A DNA stretch of 64,000 nucleotides from assembly GCA_029953675.1 (NCBI GenBank), contig JAMWBK010000008.1, forward strand, positions 1,025,001 through 1,089,000, in the 5' to 3' direction. The notes under the pieces are model-generated. The model searched no databases and was not told where the DNA came from. It saw only the letters and a list, made by a program, of their open reading frames with translations. This DNA comes from Rhodosorus marinus. Taxonomy: Eukaryota; Rhodophyta; Stylonematophyceae; Stylonematales; Stylonemataceae. The first letter of the stretch is position 1. The number at the start of each line of letters is the position of its first letter. This document shows, in pieces, positions 45,075 to 58,208 of the stretch. Made by a program: the position numbers and the translations under genes.

Positions 45075-45513
45075 ACTATCTCCTAATGAAGAATCTCTGT
45101 GGTTAAGCGCTTGTGCAAAGTGTCGATACGATATCTGCGGTCCAGAGATAAAAGGCTTATCAGAGGCTGCAACACGACCCAAACTCTTGCCATTATCCAG
45201 TGATGTTTCCAACTTAACCGTTGTCACTGCCATAGGTGTAATTCGTTCAACTCAATGCCTAGAGTCTACCACGCCCATGAGCCCAAGGCTTTGGTTTGCT
45301 CAACCTTGGCTTGTTACTTCCTTACCAAAAACCATGCCCCGGATAACTTGTCCCAACTTGCGCGATGATCTGGGTTGAGGATGCAACCCGCATTTTTATT
45401 ATTAACGCATGTCATACGTAGACCGTACGTGATTGCTAGGATACTTGCGAATATACCTCGTTCTACTTCTCGTTTGCAGTTCGCTACTCTCAGATCTCGC
45501 TGGTCTGGTTTCT
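45075..45513. other. Convergent 3' ends of CCT1 and RNase H1
   Basis: No ORF with recognisable product; presumably two 3' UTRs. Confidence 0.5.
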
Positions 45514-46739
45514 TTACAAGCTCTTATTCATCTCAGCCCCGAGGACGGCTAGATGGTCTGCGGCAATGTTTCCAGCATCCACACCATGGCCTTTGACCCA
45601 CTCAATTTTCAAAGATCTGTAGTCTTCAATTTTCTTCTTCGCTTCGTCCAGTCTTTCCCATAGGTCTCTATTTTTTACACCGCCGCTCCCACCTTTTGTC
45701 CTCCACCCGTTTTGTTTCCACTTGTGTATCCACTCGGTGAGTCCCTTCTTTACATAGTTTGAGTCCGTGCGAACTTCAGCGCTGCGTCGGTCGCCAGCCT
45801 CAGCCTCCTGCAACAAAATCTGTGGTCCCAGAGACGTGAACTTCAGCAATGCGCGGCTTGCGAGCTTTCAAAGAGAAACAATAACCGAGGCAAGGCTAGA
45901 ATTGAATGCGAGAGCAACTCTCATTCCTACCTCTAGAGCCGTCAAAACAGCTTGCAGCTCTGCTCTATTGTTTGTCTGAACCGAACCCTCCAAAGGCACA
46001 GCCTTGTTCCGAAGATCATTTGGACCGAAGAATACACCATAGCCAGCAACTGCTAGACCCGTTCCGTTGCTCTTACAGGCTCCATCAGTATATATGATGA
46101 TATGTTCCTCCTCGCTAGAGGGAACGGGTATAGCTTCACGAAAGGAAAAAGGAAACATCAAGGTTAGGTCAGCGGGAAACAGAAGACGGCGAACAAAGCT
46201 CATCATTTCTTAAACATACTTTCCACTGCAGTGGATGCACCTCGCTCCGTGCGAGTGGGCATTATTGGCGACCTTAGCACGTTCTCTACCTGCTCCTCCT
46301 CAACCTCCACCATTCGCTTTCCAGCGTTATTAATAAACTCAAATTTGTTGAGTCCTTCAGTGTCATGATCACGCACGAATTGCTCCGCATCCGAGTACGA
46401 CGGAAAGCTCTTGTATTTAACATTCCGGACGCCTTTCACGAGCTTGAAGCAATCATTCCAAGTCGACGTTACACCATAGAACTTGTTCTGACCCCCAGCA
46501 ATCCCATAGAATTTCTTCGGGCCTTGAGCCGAGGACCTTCCCGTCGTACGCCTTGCAGTCATTTCCACAGCAGTCACAGTACCCGGAAAACCTTGCGAAA
46601 ACCTCCTTTTATGCGGCTGATCATTCCATTCAAGTCTTATCTGATTCGGGTTCTCACCTGGACTACGTCGTCCCCACCACTTCAAACCACGAAGCGGTAG
46701 AGACGAACGTAGACTCAAACCAAAACCGAATCCCAGCAT
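45514..46739 (-). CDS. RNH1: Ribonuclease H1 with N-terminal hybrid-binding domain, probably organellar
   Basis: Exons 46739-46658, 46591-46220, 46133-45931, 45864-45514 give 335 aa. A basic N-terminus (MLGFGFGLSLRSSLPLRG) looks like a presequence. Next comes the hybrid-binding domain KFYGVTSTWNDCFKLVKG, YKSFPSYSDAEQFV. The catalytic domain has IIIYTDGACKSNG, TNNRAELQAV and EVRTDSNYVKKG (the D, E, D metal ligands), then WVKGHGVDAGN and AADHLAV with the final aspartate. It degrades RNA in RNA-DNA hybrids, needed for organelle DNA replication and R-loop removal. The first intron (66 nt) is a multiple of three without stops, so an unspliced form would add 22 residues. ATG 46739 is the first in frame. 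Confidence 0.92.
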
Positions 46740-48114
46740 GCGCCTTAACCCATCATACTTACCATCCAAGAACAAGCCCTCACCCCTTTTCCCCGCCCTT
46801 CCGTCGTCCAAACAACTCAAACCCCCCCCCCCCAAAAAAAAAGCACGCTACCAAAGCAAAACAGTACCAAAATCCTCACTCCACACTCTTACACTAACCA
46901 ACAACTATTTTCTTCCCCCAAAACCACAAACAGGACACTCTCCACATCCCCACCCTCTCCAACCCAAGCTCCACCTAGTGTCAAAACCTCCCTAACACAC
47001 CACCCCCCACCCCCCACCCCCGGGGCAATTCGAGGCTTCCCCCATCGCTGATTGACGTGAGAAAGCAGAAAGGAAAATTAGCTTTTCAAAACCCAGTCAA
47101 AAATCAAGGTGGAGTTATACATCATAGGTCCGAATTGATCCCACGACACCCACCCCTCATATTCATAAAAACAGGCGATATTTGGAGTTTGCTTTTTAAT
47201 TTCAAAGGTACCTGATTTTCGTTCTAACAATATTAATAGATACTTCTTTGTTTTAAAAAAAAAGAAATATAGAGATTGTCTACCTTTTTTAAACCCCCTA
47301 GGGACAATGCGCTCCTGTAAAAGGTTTGTGACATCCGTGGGAGGGTTGTTTTTGTACTATTCAGTTCTTCACATATAATGAATAGAAAGAAAATTCAGGG
47401 GAGCGTCTGCCTTAGTAAGATCCTGTATTTTGCCGTGTTTTTTGTTGTATGTCCCGCGTTGTAATCTGGCGTAAATGGGACAGTTTGATTTCCTGACGAA
47501 TGACGTCTGTGATTCGGTTGATTGGCGTTGTGAGGAGACGACAATGGACGATTTGAGTGTGCTTTGGTTTTATGTTTGTGCCTGTCAGAGCATCTGGTGG
47601 CCGCCTAAAATTCAGTCGTTTGGGAATTACTTTGTTCCCGTTGCTAGGTTATGGGCCAGCGCTGTCTTCGTGAGCGAGTATACCCCCGGTCTCAACACGG
47701 TCCGGAAGTCAACCTTCTCAACAATCGTTGTTGACGAGTCCGCGCTTTGGTGACGTTCTCTGTTGTCCGCGTCTAGTGATCAGCATGCAGTTCGAAAACT
47801 TCCATCGCACTCTAGCCGATCCTCATGAGACCACTTGGAATTGGTCTCTGCCCTAGACGGAACTGAGGCAAGGCCTGGGCTTCACCTCCTTCGCCCATTT
47901 GGATCTAGCAACTGATTTGTTGAGGCTTTGAGATGCCTTGCTCATGGGTTGGTGGGTGGGGGTGACAAGGGCGGATACTACGGCGTAGAGATTGTTTGTT
48001 AACGGCGGTAAGCTTGCCTAGTTAAGTAAGCGCGCTCAAGCGTATTTGATCCATTGGTTGTGGTCACAGCAGTCTCGTAGTTCTACTGCGTTTTGTGTTG
48101 TGTGCTTTAAGACC
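46740..48114. other. RNase H1 upstream flank and region before the PAP-like gene
   Basis: 46740-47035 is extremely C/A-rich on +, with C runs at about 46820-46833 and 47000-47025 (G-quadruplex potential on the minus strand). 47050-47330 is AT-rich. An ATG ORF at 47475-47753 (92 aa, MGQFDFLTNDVCDSVD) follows a G/T-rich patch and could be a small gene, unrecognised. 47930-48110 is G/T-rich before the next start. Confidence 0.4.
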
Positions 48115-48855
48115 ATGAACGGAATTAGCGGTCTGTGCTTTGCAGTCTGCGGGCTGAGGATGTCCTCGGGCCCTCCGCGGAATAACTCCGAGATGAAAGA
48201 TTCACTAAGGAAGGCGTCGGAGTTGGCTCGTTCTGGAGAACTGGCTCAGTCTATCATGTTGGTGCGTGCTGCAGCGGTTAGAGCACCTGGGGCTGATCGA
48301 CCTGACCCGAATGCTGTGGGGATGGCACTCCAGTTGATTGAGAAGGAAGGACGGAAAAAGAAAGAACCGCTTGACTTTCCGGGCGGATCTTTTCGTCTGG
48401 TAGCAATTGCGAACGAAAAGAAAGGCAGGAATGGAAAGAAACAGATGAAAAGCCAGTACTTCCCAGTACAGGCAGGTGTGGCATATTTCCCTGACGACGA
48501 AACCAGCAGTGACGACGTAGAGGGGGTTGCGATTCAAACAGCAAGGATACCTGTCATCGGACCCATCCAATTCCGCGGCAGGTTTCGATTCATACCACGA
48601 TTCAACAAGCTGGAGTTTAATCTCTATAAACTCTCCTTTCGGCCTTTTGGAGTCCTACCGGTCATCGATTTCAACTTAAAGAAGGCCGGGTCAAAGGACA
48701 AGGAGGATTCGGAGGTTTTCAAGGAGGAGGAACAGAAAAAGCTTCCGTTCTTTCTATTCTTTCTTGTCGAAGAGGATCTTGTGGCAGCTCGAGGGAGAAG
48801 GGGCGGATGGGCCCTCTGGAGACTTGAGTCAAAGACTGTACCACCGACTATATGA
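48115..48855 (+). CDS. Plastid lipid-associated protein (PAP/fibrillin)-like
   Basis: Single exon, 246 aa from ATG 48115 (the longer frame begins with TTG). The N-terminal 20-30 residues could be a plastid transit peptide. The body has a beta-rich segment IQFRGRFRFIPRFNKLEFN and the ending PFFLFFLVEEDLVAARGRR then GGWALW, which resembles the C-terminal signature of algal fibrillin-type proteins (LPFFLFFYVDDDL-like with a GRGGG turn). Fibrillins bind lipids in plastoglobules and thylakoids. Assignment rests mainly on the C-terminal motif, so moderate; it might be a related plastid family of unknown function. Confidence 0.6.
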   Translation: MNGISGLCFAVCGLRMSSGPPRNNSEMKDSLRKASELARSGELAQSIMLVRAAAVRAPGADRPDPNAVGMALQLIEKEGRKKKEPLDFPGGSFRLVAIANEKKGRNGKKQMKSQYFPVQAGVAYFPDDETSSDDVEGVAIQTARIPVIGPIQFRGRFRFIPRFNKLEFNLYKLSFRPFGVLPVIDFNLKKAGSKDKEDSEVFKEEEQKKLPFFLFFLVEEDLVAARGRRGGWALWRLESKTVPPTI

Positions 48856-49114
48856 ACGACTGATTCTCCGCTGAGGTTTTAGGTAGTACAATGCCCAACT
48901 CCCCGCTTCGGCTTGGAAAGCACCCTTATTGCATGATCAGTCCCCAGCAGCATGCAAAGTCAGCGCTGATCAGCACTCCTGTGGAAACAGTCGCACAGGC
49001 GTCTTCCGCGCGCACGGATTTTCTTTTTTTACAGTACTGATTGAACTCAGCAGTTAAGCCTGATGATAAAACTGTAAGTGGTGGGGGGTGGGTTTGCTTA
49101 ATAATAGAACGGGG

Positions 49115-51843
<2,729 letters not shown>

Positions 51844-52786
51844 TACTGCTCAAGCTATCGTAAACCCTTAAATCCAAAGAAACTTCAAAAACATATCCAG
51901 CTCAGCAAAGAAACCGTACAACCTCCTCCAACAAATTTAGCCTTTCCGTTTGAATCGATGTCATCCACAACATGCAGCTCAGCCAGCTCTCACCCCCTCC
52001 TTCCCATAATGTTTACATCTCCACCGGCACGTACGATCTTCACCAAAACGAGGTAGTCATAGTCTCAACAAAACTACTTTTGTTGTTTTCATGATGGCGA
52101 CTGATAGTCACAAGGCGTGAAATTTAGATATTTTGCGAAGGCCACAGGCGTTCCCAAAATGGCTCGGTGAACCTTCGATATACACCACCGTTTCGAGCCC
52201 CGCACAATCTTTCCCGCAAAATGTCATCCATTTCCCGCTCTTCAATCAATCGGGATCATGTTTTTGACTAGCTTTCGTATCCTCCTGTTTTCACATCGGC
52301 GTTGTCCTCTGGAAGCGCACCTCGCCCCTTCTAAGTCTTTCCATCAAATCGATCAAAAAAAGAAATACCTTCCCCCCCCCTCCCTGTTGCAAACCCAACT
52401 AGCTAATTATTTCTTCAAAAAGCTATTTCGGTGACGAAGAAACGCAATTAGAGGGGTAGCTGGGTAGTTAATAATCAAGGACAGACCACCTACCCAAGGA
52501 TCATTTCGGGCAAAAATGATGTATCTCCCGCCAAAATGGACTGCAAGTACTCGGCCACATTGGAATTACGATTGTACTCGTGTTCCGTATTCGTAGTGTT
52601 TGTAATCAGTCACTTTGACTGAGATGAATTTCCCGCGCTAAAACTTATCAATCAATTACATTGATTGATAAATTATATTGATTGAGGGTTTTGTTTGAAT
52701 TGGTCGTGGTCTCGTTTTTAGGGTGGTACTGGTTAGGTTTCCTAGCTATGTTCTATTTGTACAGATTCCTCTCGAGCGGATAGATG
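51844..52786. promoter_or_regulatory. MCM6 upstream region and AT-rich intergenic DNA
   Basis: C/A-rich next to MCM6, a C run at about 52373-52382, then AT-rich with a perfect hairpin at 52645. No gene recognised. Confidence 0.4.
52645..52671. repeat. Perfect hairpin (12-bp stem, 3-nt loop)
   Basis: TTATCAATCAAT, loop TAC, ATTGATTGATAA, followed by a further partial copy TTATATTGATTGA. Same 12/3/12 geometry as 37168 but an unrelated sequence. Confidence 0.65.
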
Positions 52787-53668
52787 TCAACACGCTCGTA
52801 TTCTTCCGCAGGTTTGAGCGACTTCCCTTGCCATCAGGGCTACCACCTTCTTGCCCTCCAGCGAAAACCCACGTTGGTTGTTGGTTGTACGTTCTGCAAG
52901 AAAATTTAAGACGGGCTTCGGCAAGCAACACGATGCCGCAACGTATTGATGTAGTATGTCGGCATGAATCGACATGACATTGCTTGTCCGCGGTGCACTT
53001 CGTTCAGGTCTCCAGCTAGAAACCCACCGGCCCCTTCTTTGAAAATAATCGTCCTCGCTTCGGCTTTGGGATCTGGTCAGTAGGTCCAGAACTAGGAGGG
53101 ATAGCCACGATGAATCGGTTGTCCCTGGAGTCGGAATACTGGCCGTCTTCCACCTATACGGCTCCAGCTGTGGCCTGTCAAGCACAGTAATCTTGTCCAT
53201 TTCCTCCATCACAATGAGATCAGCCGTCGGTCTGCTCCTTGATATCCTCTTGGAAACACTTGACCAGGCGCGAACACCCATCGCCGATCGAAGTACATTT
53301 AATTCGACCGTTTTAACAGTCCAACGCGCAGTCACCTTCATTCCGACCTTCCAATCTACCTCGCGTACCGACCTGAGCCTGGAAAGCACCTCCTTGCCAG
53401 ACCCTGAAACGTCCAATATGGTTGTAAAAGTTTGTGACGGATCGAATGAAAAAGTGCATTCCATAAATATTGCTTCGTTGATCCCAATCCTGGGTAGCAC
53501 CCTCGCACTCTGCAATGCTCCATGCGTTTTGTTTTCTTCATACAAACATTCCTTTTGTTGGGACTCCCAGGACTCCCAATAAGGGACCATTGAGTACGAG
53601 TTGAGCAGCGAAAGCACAACAAAAAGGAGTAGAGCCAGCGCTGAGGCTATCATAGTCGTTCGTCCCAT
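52787..53668 (-). CDS. Hypothetical membrane-anchored protein
   Basis: ATG at 53668; 293 aa if read without introns. Residues 6-25 form an uncleaved-looking signal anchor (MIASALALLLFVVLSLLNSY). The following region is a beta-rich domain (FTTILDVSG, KVGMKVTARWTVKTVELNV). The C-terminal third is basic and less protein-like, so a 3' intron may be hidden. No family recognised. The next membrane protein lies 136 bp upstream on the same strand. Confidence 0.45.
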   Translation of the reverse strand: MGRTTMIASALALLLFVVLSLLNSYSMVPYWESWESQQKECLYEENKTHGALQSARVLPRIGINEAIFMECTFSFDPSQTFTTILDVSGSGKEVLSRLRSVREVDWKVGMKVTARWTVKTVELNVLRSAMGVRAWSSVSKRISRSRPTADLIVMEEMDKITVLDRPQLEPYRWKTASIPTPGTTDSSWLSLLVLDLLTRSQSRSEDDYFQRRGRWVSSWRPERSAPRTSNVMSIHADILHQYVAASCCLPKPVLNFLAERTTNNQRGFSLEGKKVVALMAREVAQTCGRIRAC

Positions 53669-53804
53669 TATTTAGATCCTCCAATCCCATTCCACAGTCA
53701 AGCGATGACCCAAAACGCCTCCCATACTCCACCCCAACACCCCTGCCAAGAATGAGGTACGGCATCTTGCAACATGTTGTACAAGAGACTAGATCTGATG
53801 TTGT

Positions 53805-54971
53805 CTATCCTGCTCGTGGGTCCGGGGATCGAAACGAGGCGTCTCGAAAAGACGGAGGACGGCCGCGCATGTCATATGAAGATCTTGCGGAAACGTCTCT
53901 CGATGACTGTGTTCGAATTCTCCCCAGAACTGAGGACACTGAAGCAACCAGACTGTGATCCACGAGCAAAGAGAAAGCGATTCGAATCAGATCAGGCCGC
54001 CACAGAACAATTCTAGATGTGATGCATTGGGCGTACTTTGGGAGACGCCTCGTGGATTTCATGTTGGAATCAGCAAGCGATGGAATTTCGTCGTATCGGT
54101 CCTCGCTGTCGTTTTCAGAGCCAAGGTCGCTTGCAAATTCAGGCAGCGATACTGGTGCGTTGGTGAACGTCAGGATCGGGTCCTCAGGGATTTGCTCCTG
54201 GTTTGTTTCCTTGTTTCGTTGTCTGCTCTTTTTGGCCTCGGCAGGAGTAGGAGGTTGGGCCTTCCGTGACTCCACCAGGCGGTTGTGCGCTTGGTCCACG
54301 GACTCGAACGGGGACAACAAACCTTTCACTTCCTTGCGCAGATGTCCAATGTGAATTTCCCTCTGATTCAACCCTTCTTCCCTCTTATTGAGCTCATTGC
54401 CCAGCGCCTCTCTCATCTTATCTGCTTTAGCAATCTCATTGTGCTTCTGTATCCTTTTAACCGAAAGCGGCTCGCCGTAGATCTGTTCTCGGAGCACGCT
54501 CAGACGATACACGAAGTAAAGACCTGTGAAGCACCAGAGGGCTAGCACAACGGTCCATCGTACTAGTGGATTTCGAGGAATGTCCGGATCGATTGAGATC
54601 AGGACTAGCAAGACCAGAAATGTGGACAAATGAAACACTATTGGGTTGGGCAACGAAGAGATTTTTCCACTAGCCCTATCCAACCAATTGTCCCTATCGA
54701 TGAGACGCAGTAAAGCAGATTTCTTCTTCTCCTCAGCCTCCTCGATCTTTCTCGGCTGAGCGATTACAATACTGAGCAACAGTCCGACTATTGCCCCAAC
54801 CAACCTATAAACCCGATCCTTCTCTCCCGAATTCTCCTCCAGCGAGATCACTTCTTCACGCTCCCTGTCCTCAACCCCTGCAGCCTCAGCTATCTCCTGC
54901 ACGGCGGGCAACACCTGAATCTCATTGAATGTCACCGACCTCACAGTCGGCCTACCACCAACCTCCACCAT
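53805..54971 (-). CDS. Hypothetical multi-pass membrane protein with coiled coil (Lunapark-like layout)
   Basis: Up to 388 aa from ATG 54971. An acidic N-terminus is followed by hydrophobic segments LVGAIVGLLLSIVIAQP, FHLSTFLVLLVLISI and VLALWCFTGLYFVYRLSVL. A charged helical region follows (KHNEIAKADKMREALGNEL, NKREEGLNQREIHIGHLRK), then a low-complexity Ser/Arg-rich tail. The arrangement recalls ER-shaping proteins, but no zinc finger or family motif is visible, so this is only a layout comparison. The last 80 residues may be 3' of a missed intron. Confidence 0.45.
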   Translation of the reverse strand: MVEVGGRPTVRSVTFNEIQVLPAVQEIAEAAGVEDREREEVISLEENSGEKDRVYRLVGAIVGLLLSIVIAQPRKIEEAEEKKKSALLRLIDRDNWLDRASGKISSLPNPIVFHLSTFLVLLVLISIDPDIPRNPLVRWTVVLALWCFTGLYFVYRLSVLREQIYGEPLSVKRIQKHNEIAKADKMREALGNELNKREEGLNQREIHIGHLRKEVKGLLSPFESVDQAHNRLVESRKAQPPTPAEAKKSRQRNKETNQEQIPEDPILTFTNAPVSLPEFASDLGSENDSEDRYDEIPSLADSNMKSTRRLPKYAQCITSRIVLWRPDLIRIAFSLLVDHSLVASVSSVLGRIRTQSSRDVSARSSYDMRGRPPSFRDASFRSPDPRAG

Positions 54972-55398
54972 CTTTCAAGAACTTTGGCCGGTTTGCTTGC
55001 CTTTTCAGACCTCCCCAGGCTAAATATTCTACAACAAAGACGATCAAGAAGATGATTCAATGTACAGCTTCCCTTCCCTCCCAAAAGCTTGGATATCCAA
55101 ACCAATCGCGCGTCCTCCACACCAACGAAGTGTACTGTTAGTCGAGCTGGAATCTCCATCGCTGCTGCTGTTGAGAAGTGTAGAACGGGAAGCGACCCAA
55201 CAGCGCTTCTTGCTCGCTTATCACTGAAGCAAGTTGATTCTACTTCAAGCAGTTGTTTTGGTGCTCAAGGCTAGCGCTTTGAAACCCAACGCTCAACCCG
55301 TTGACGTCGACAACTGAACTTTGCGAGGATTGCGAGTGCCTGCGAACTGGCTGCTGATGAATTGATGGGACTCCGTCGTTGCTCACGTATGCTTGGCC
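54972..55398. other. Divergent intergenic region
   Basis: Between a minus membrane-protein gene and a + membrane-protein gene. No ORF of note. Confidence 0.4.
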
Positions 55399-55958
55399 AT
55401 GGACAGAGCTCCCTGTCTTATCACATTGTCTCTCATTCTGGCTACTGGAAGTCGTTATCCAGGAGCCATCGCATTAGGCCTGATGCTGAGGTTCTTTCTT
55501 GGCTGCACGTTTTACGATATAGCTGCTTTCTCTGTTCGGAACGACTTTGCTGTAAGTTTTGTTCCAGTTCGACGGGTATATAGACTTCCTCATGATAAAG
55601 CAGGGATCCCGGTAACCCCTTGTACTGTTCTCATCCTCACCAGTCCATGCAGTCTTCATGGCAAGCGTGCCGGGGAAGGGGTTCGGGCCTTATCACTCCT
55701 CGGAAAGGTGAATTTTTGAGGAGCAGTTGTACAGAAGAAACGAGCAACTTGACGAATAAATTTGTGAGAGCCTTTGGATCCTATGCTTTGCTCTCATTTA
55801 TGGGGTTCGACGGTGATTTACTGCTACCATCGCGAGGATCATTCTTTGTAGGTGCGCTTTTTATCTTTGTTGGGGTCGTCGTACCGCTGACGTTGGCGGT
55901 TGAGAGAGTTTTTCTGGGATCGGAAGGTGCGCCTGTCAATGGTGAACGGGATGCTTGA
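55399..55958 (+). CDS. Small multi-pass membrane protein, hypothetical
   Basis: Exons 55399-55551 and 55653-55958 join in phase 0 with a good GTAAGT donor to give 152 aa. Hydrophobic stretches: CLITLSLILATG to GAIALGLMLRFFLGC near the N-terminus and FFVGALFIFVGVVVPLTLAV near the C-terminus, with a basic loop between. No family recognised. Gene spacing to HemD downstream is under 100 bp. Confidence 0.45.
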
Positions 55959-56054
55959 TTAGAAGCACTGGGTTGCTAGTTTCTACTGCTTGTTCCGGGA
56001 GTCGTGGAATAGAATTTTCGTCACACCATAGTTTGCCCGAGCGAAAAAGGAAAA

Positions 56055-57250
56055 ATGGGATTCGTGGGATTGGCAATCCCGAACTCCCGGGCGTTGAGAA
56101 TGAGGAGAAGCGTGGACATGTCAAACCTGTCTTTTTCAACCCTGAACGGAAAGAGGGTGGCTTTCACTACCCAGCCGGGCTACGCTACTCGATTCTCAGC
56201 ACTGATCACCGAGGCTGGAGCTCGTCCCGTTTGGTGCCCTACGGTGCAGACCAAGCACTTTATTAGGGATGAGGACTTCTCCGAGCTGGACAAGGCCGTA
56301 CTACTCCTGGGCGAGTATGATATTGTTATTTTCACCTCTAGGAACTCCATAGATGCGTTCTATCAGCGGTAAGTACGCCGTGATAAAAATTGACGCCTAC
56401 AGACGGGTACCTAACTAGAAAGATCTTTATTATCTTTTGGCCCTCGCAGTCTTCTGAAGTGGGGCGAGGGTGACCCTGAGATAGCACAGCTAGCGCTTCT
56501 CAACTCAAAAGTAAAGTTAGCGGTGATTGGTCGTGATGCGTACGTCCTCAAAAGAATCCTAGGTCGTTCTCCTGACATTGCACCAATCGATCCGTCACTC
56601 CCAGGGCTTGTTCATCATCTATCGGGAACAAGCTCCCTGATAGGCAACAGAGTGCGTAGATGTTAACTGAACGTGTTTTGTTTCTGACCAGTGTTCTGAG
56701 TGTCTCTTTAATCGTGTACTCGTCTTTGACAGATACTGTGCTTGATCCCAAAGGTGACCGGCTTGACTGAGCCAGCATCGTTGAGGGACTTCGCCATGGC
56801 ACTGGAGCACGGCGGTGCCTCGGTGGAGATTGTGAACGCCTGCAAAACCGTCGCGACCAAGCCCGAGGAGACGGAACTGGAACGCAAACAGATTGTCTCG
56901 GGTAATGTCGACGTTCTAGCGATGACAAGCTTCGAGGAGGCGGAAGCCTTTGGAAAGCTCGTGAATCCTGATGATCTACCAGCAAAGGTGAGCGATTTTA
57001 AACGGGCATCTACTATTGACCTGTCGCGATAGCAACATCCTAGTTTTCTCAACAGGCTTGAAACGTGCCTTTGTTAATCCAGTTGATCTTGGCAGCGCTG
57101 GGTCCGGATGCGGAGTTTGGCGCACGCTGCGCTGGATTCGAAGTAAACGTCGTCTCCTCCTACTATTCGGAATTCGAAGGTCTAATACAGCGCATCGGCA
57201 TGGAGATGGAAAAGAAAAATCCTCCCACCTCCCTGATCTTGCCTGAGTAG
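56055..57250 (+). CDS. HEMD: Uroporphyrinogen-III synthase (HemD)
   Basis: Exons 56055-56368, 56450-56651, 56733-56987, 57083-57250 give 312 aa. A 30-residue N-terminal extension (SRALRMRRSVDMSNLS) fits a plastid presequence. The fold's two-lobe pattern is visible: RVAFTTQPG at the start, YDIVIFTSRNSIDAF, KLAVIGRDA, then ILCLIPKV, VLAMTSFEEAEAFGKLV, and ILAALGPDAEFGARCAGF at the C-terminus. Sequence identity in this family is always low, so the assignment rests on this ordered set of motifs. It closes and inverts ring D of hydroxymethylbilane in heme and chlorophyll synthesis. Exon 4 uses the acceptor at 57081-57082; the nearer AG would hit a stop. Confidence 0.82.
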
Positions 57251-57518
57251 AGGACGGAACTTGTCATCCACCCATCACCATTGTTTTTAACATGTAGTAA
57301 TATTTATGGAATGGCAATGAAGCCATCCTGGTAAAGTCGACATTGGAAATGACCAAAACACCTGTAGTGGGCTGCTCCGCGGGAAGGTGACCGGGAGGAA
57401 TGTGCCGGGAGGGACATATCGCGGACATGCATAGTTGCCCTATCGGTTTTTATGCAATCCCGCTAAATTGTTCATTTTTTGAACGGTTCTAGCACAAGCC
57501 TCCCCGGGAACTTGTTGG

Positions 57519-58208
57519 TCATTTGTTTGAAACCGACGCCATTTGAACCTCTTGAATCCAGTAAAACGCGGAAGATCCAATAATATAGTTCCAGCGAACA
57601 ACGTTTCGTCCAGTACGCAAGGACCGGCTAGGTATTTCAAAGTCCTCGACTTTGTACTCAGCTGAGCATGGGGAGTAGCGGCTTAACAGAATTAAGTCAT
57701 TCACAAATATGTCCACGTAAGCTCCATGGTGCTCTCCTTCTTCTCGTAGATGATGCTCCATGTGCTTTATGCTCAGGATCATCCCGCGTTCGGGAATCCG
57801 GGGCAACGTAAAGACTAGGAATAACGCTCCCGAGGGTACTGGATAAATAAAGTGATGTGAGCTATGATCATACTCGTTGTACCTCACGCCACGGCCAACA
57901 TGCACAGCATCAAAACCAGTATATACAGGTCTTCTCGAACGAAAATTGACAGAGCAGTTGGTTTTCTTCTCCATCTCCATGTAAATTTCCCTATTCCCGT
58001 GAGGGACAGCAAAGTCGCGAAGACACAAAGAGCGCCAGAGACTCTCGCTCGTACAAATTGCCAGAAGCCTCCGGTTGACGTGAGAGAGTACACTCAAATC
58101 CCTGGCTTCCAGTCCCTCCGCAACCTTTACCCATATTTCATCTGGAAGTGAGCTCCCGTCCACGGCCACATCGTCCACAGCGTCCTCACCATCCTGGGAC
58201 GAACTCAT
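57519..58208 (-). CDS. F-box protein with a C-terminal beta-rich domain
   Basis: Single exon, 229 aa. Residues 20-66 form an F-box: SLPDEIWVKVAEGLEARDLS, VNRRLLAICTSESLWRSL. The remainder is a beta-rich domain with FHVGRG-type turns (VHVGRGVRYNEYDHSS, FLVFTLPRIPERGMI, YVDIFVNDLIL, ending FYWIQEVQM) that I do not recognise. It probably recruits a substrate to an SCF ligase; a cullin gene lies 4 kb away, which is likely coincidence. The 650 bp upstream are strongly C/A-rich on +. Confidence 0.75.
   Translation of the reverse strand: MSSSQDGEDAVDDVAVDGSSLPDEIWVKVAEGLEARDLSVLSHVNRRLLAICTSESLWRSLCLRDFAVPHGNREIYMEMEKKTNCSVNFRSRRPVYTGFDAVHVGRGVRYNEYDHSSHHFIYPVPSGALFLVFTLPRIPERGMILSIKHMEHHLREEGEHHGAYVDIFVNDLILLSRYSPCSAEYKVEDFEIPSRSLRTGRNVVRWNYIIGSSAFYWIQEVQMASVSNK

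Noticed and set aside
45514-46739. Caulimovirus-derived element because of the viroplasmin-type domain
   Set aside because: That domain is the normal hybrid-binding domain of cellular RNase H1; gene has introns and a presequence, with no reverse transcriptase nearby.
46365-46995. Overlapping + ORFs of 85-114 codons
   Set aside because: Opposite RNase H1 exons and its C/A-rich flank; a compositional artefact.
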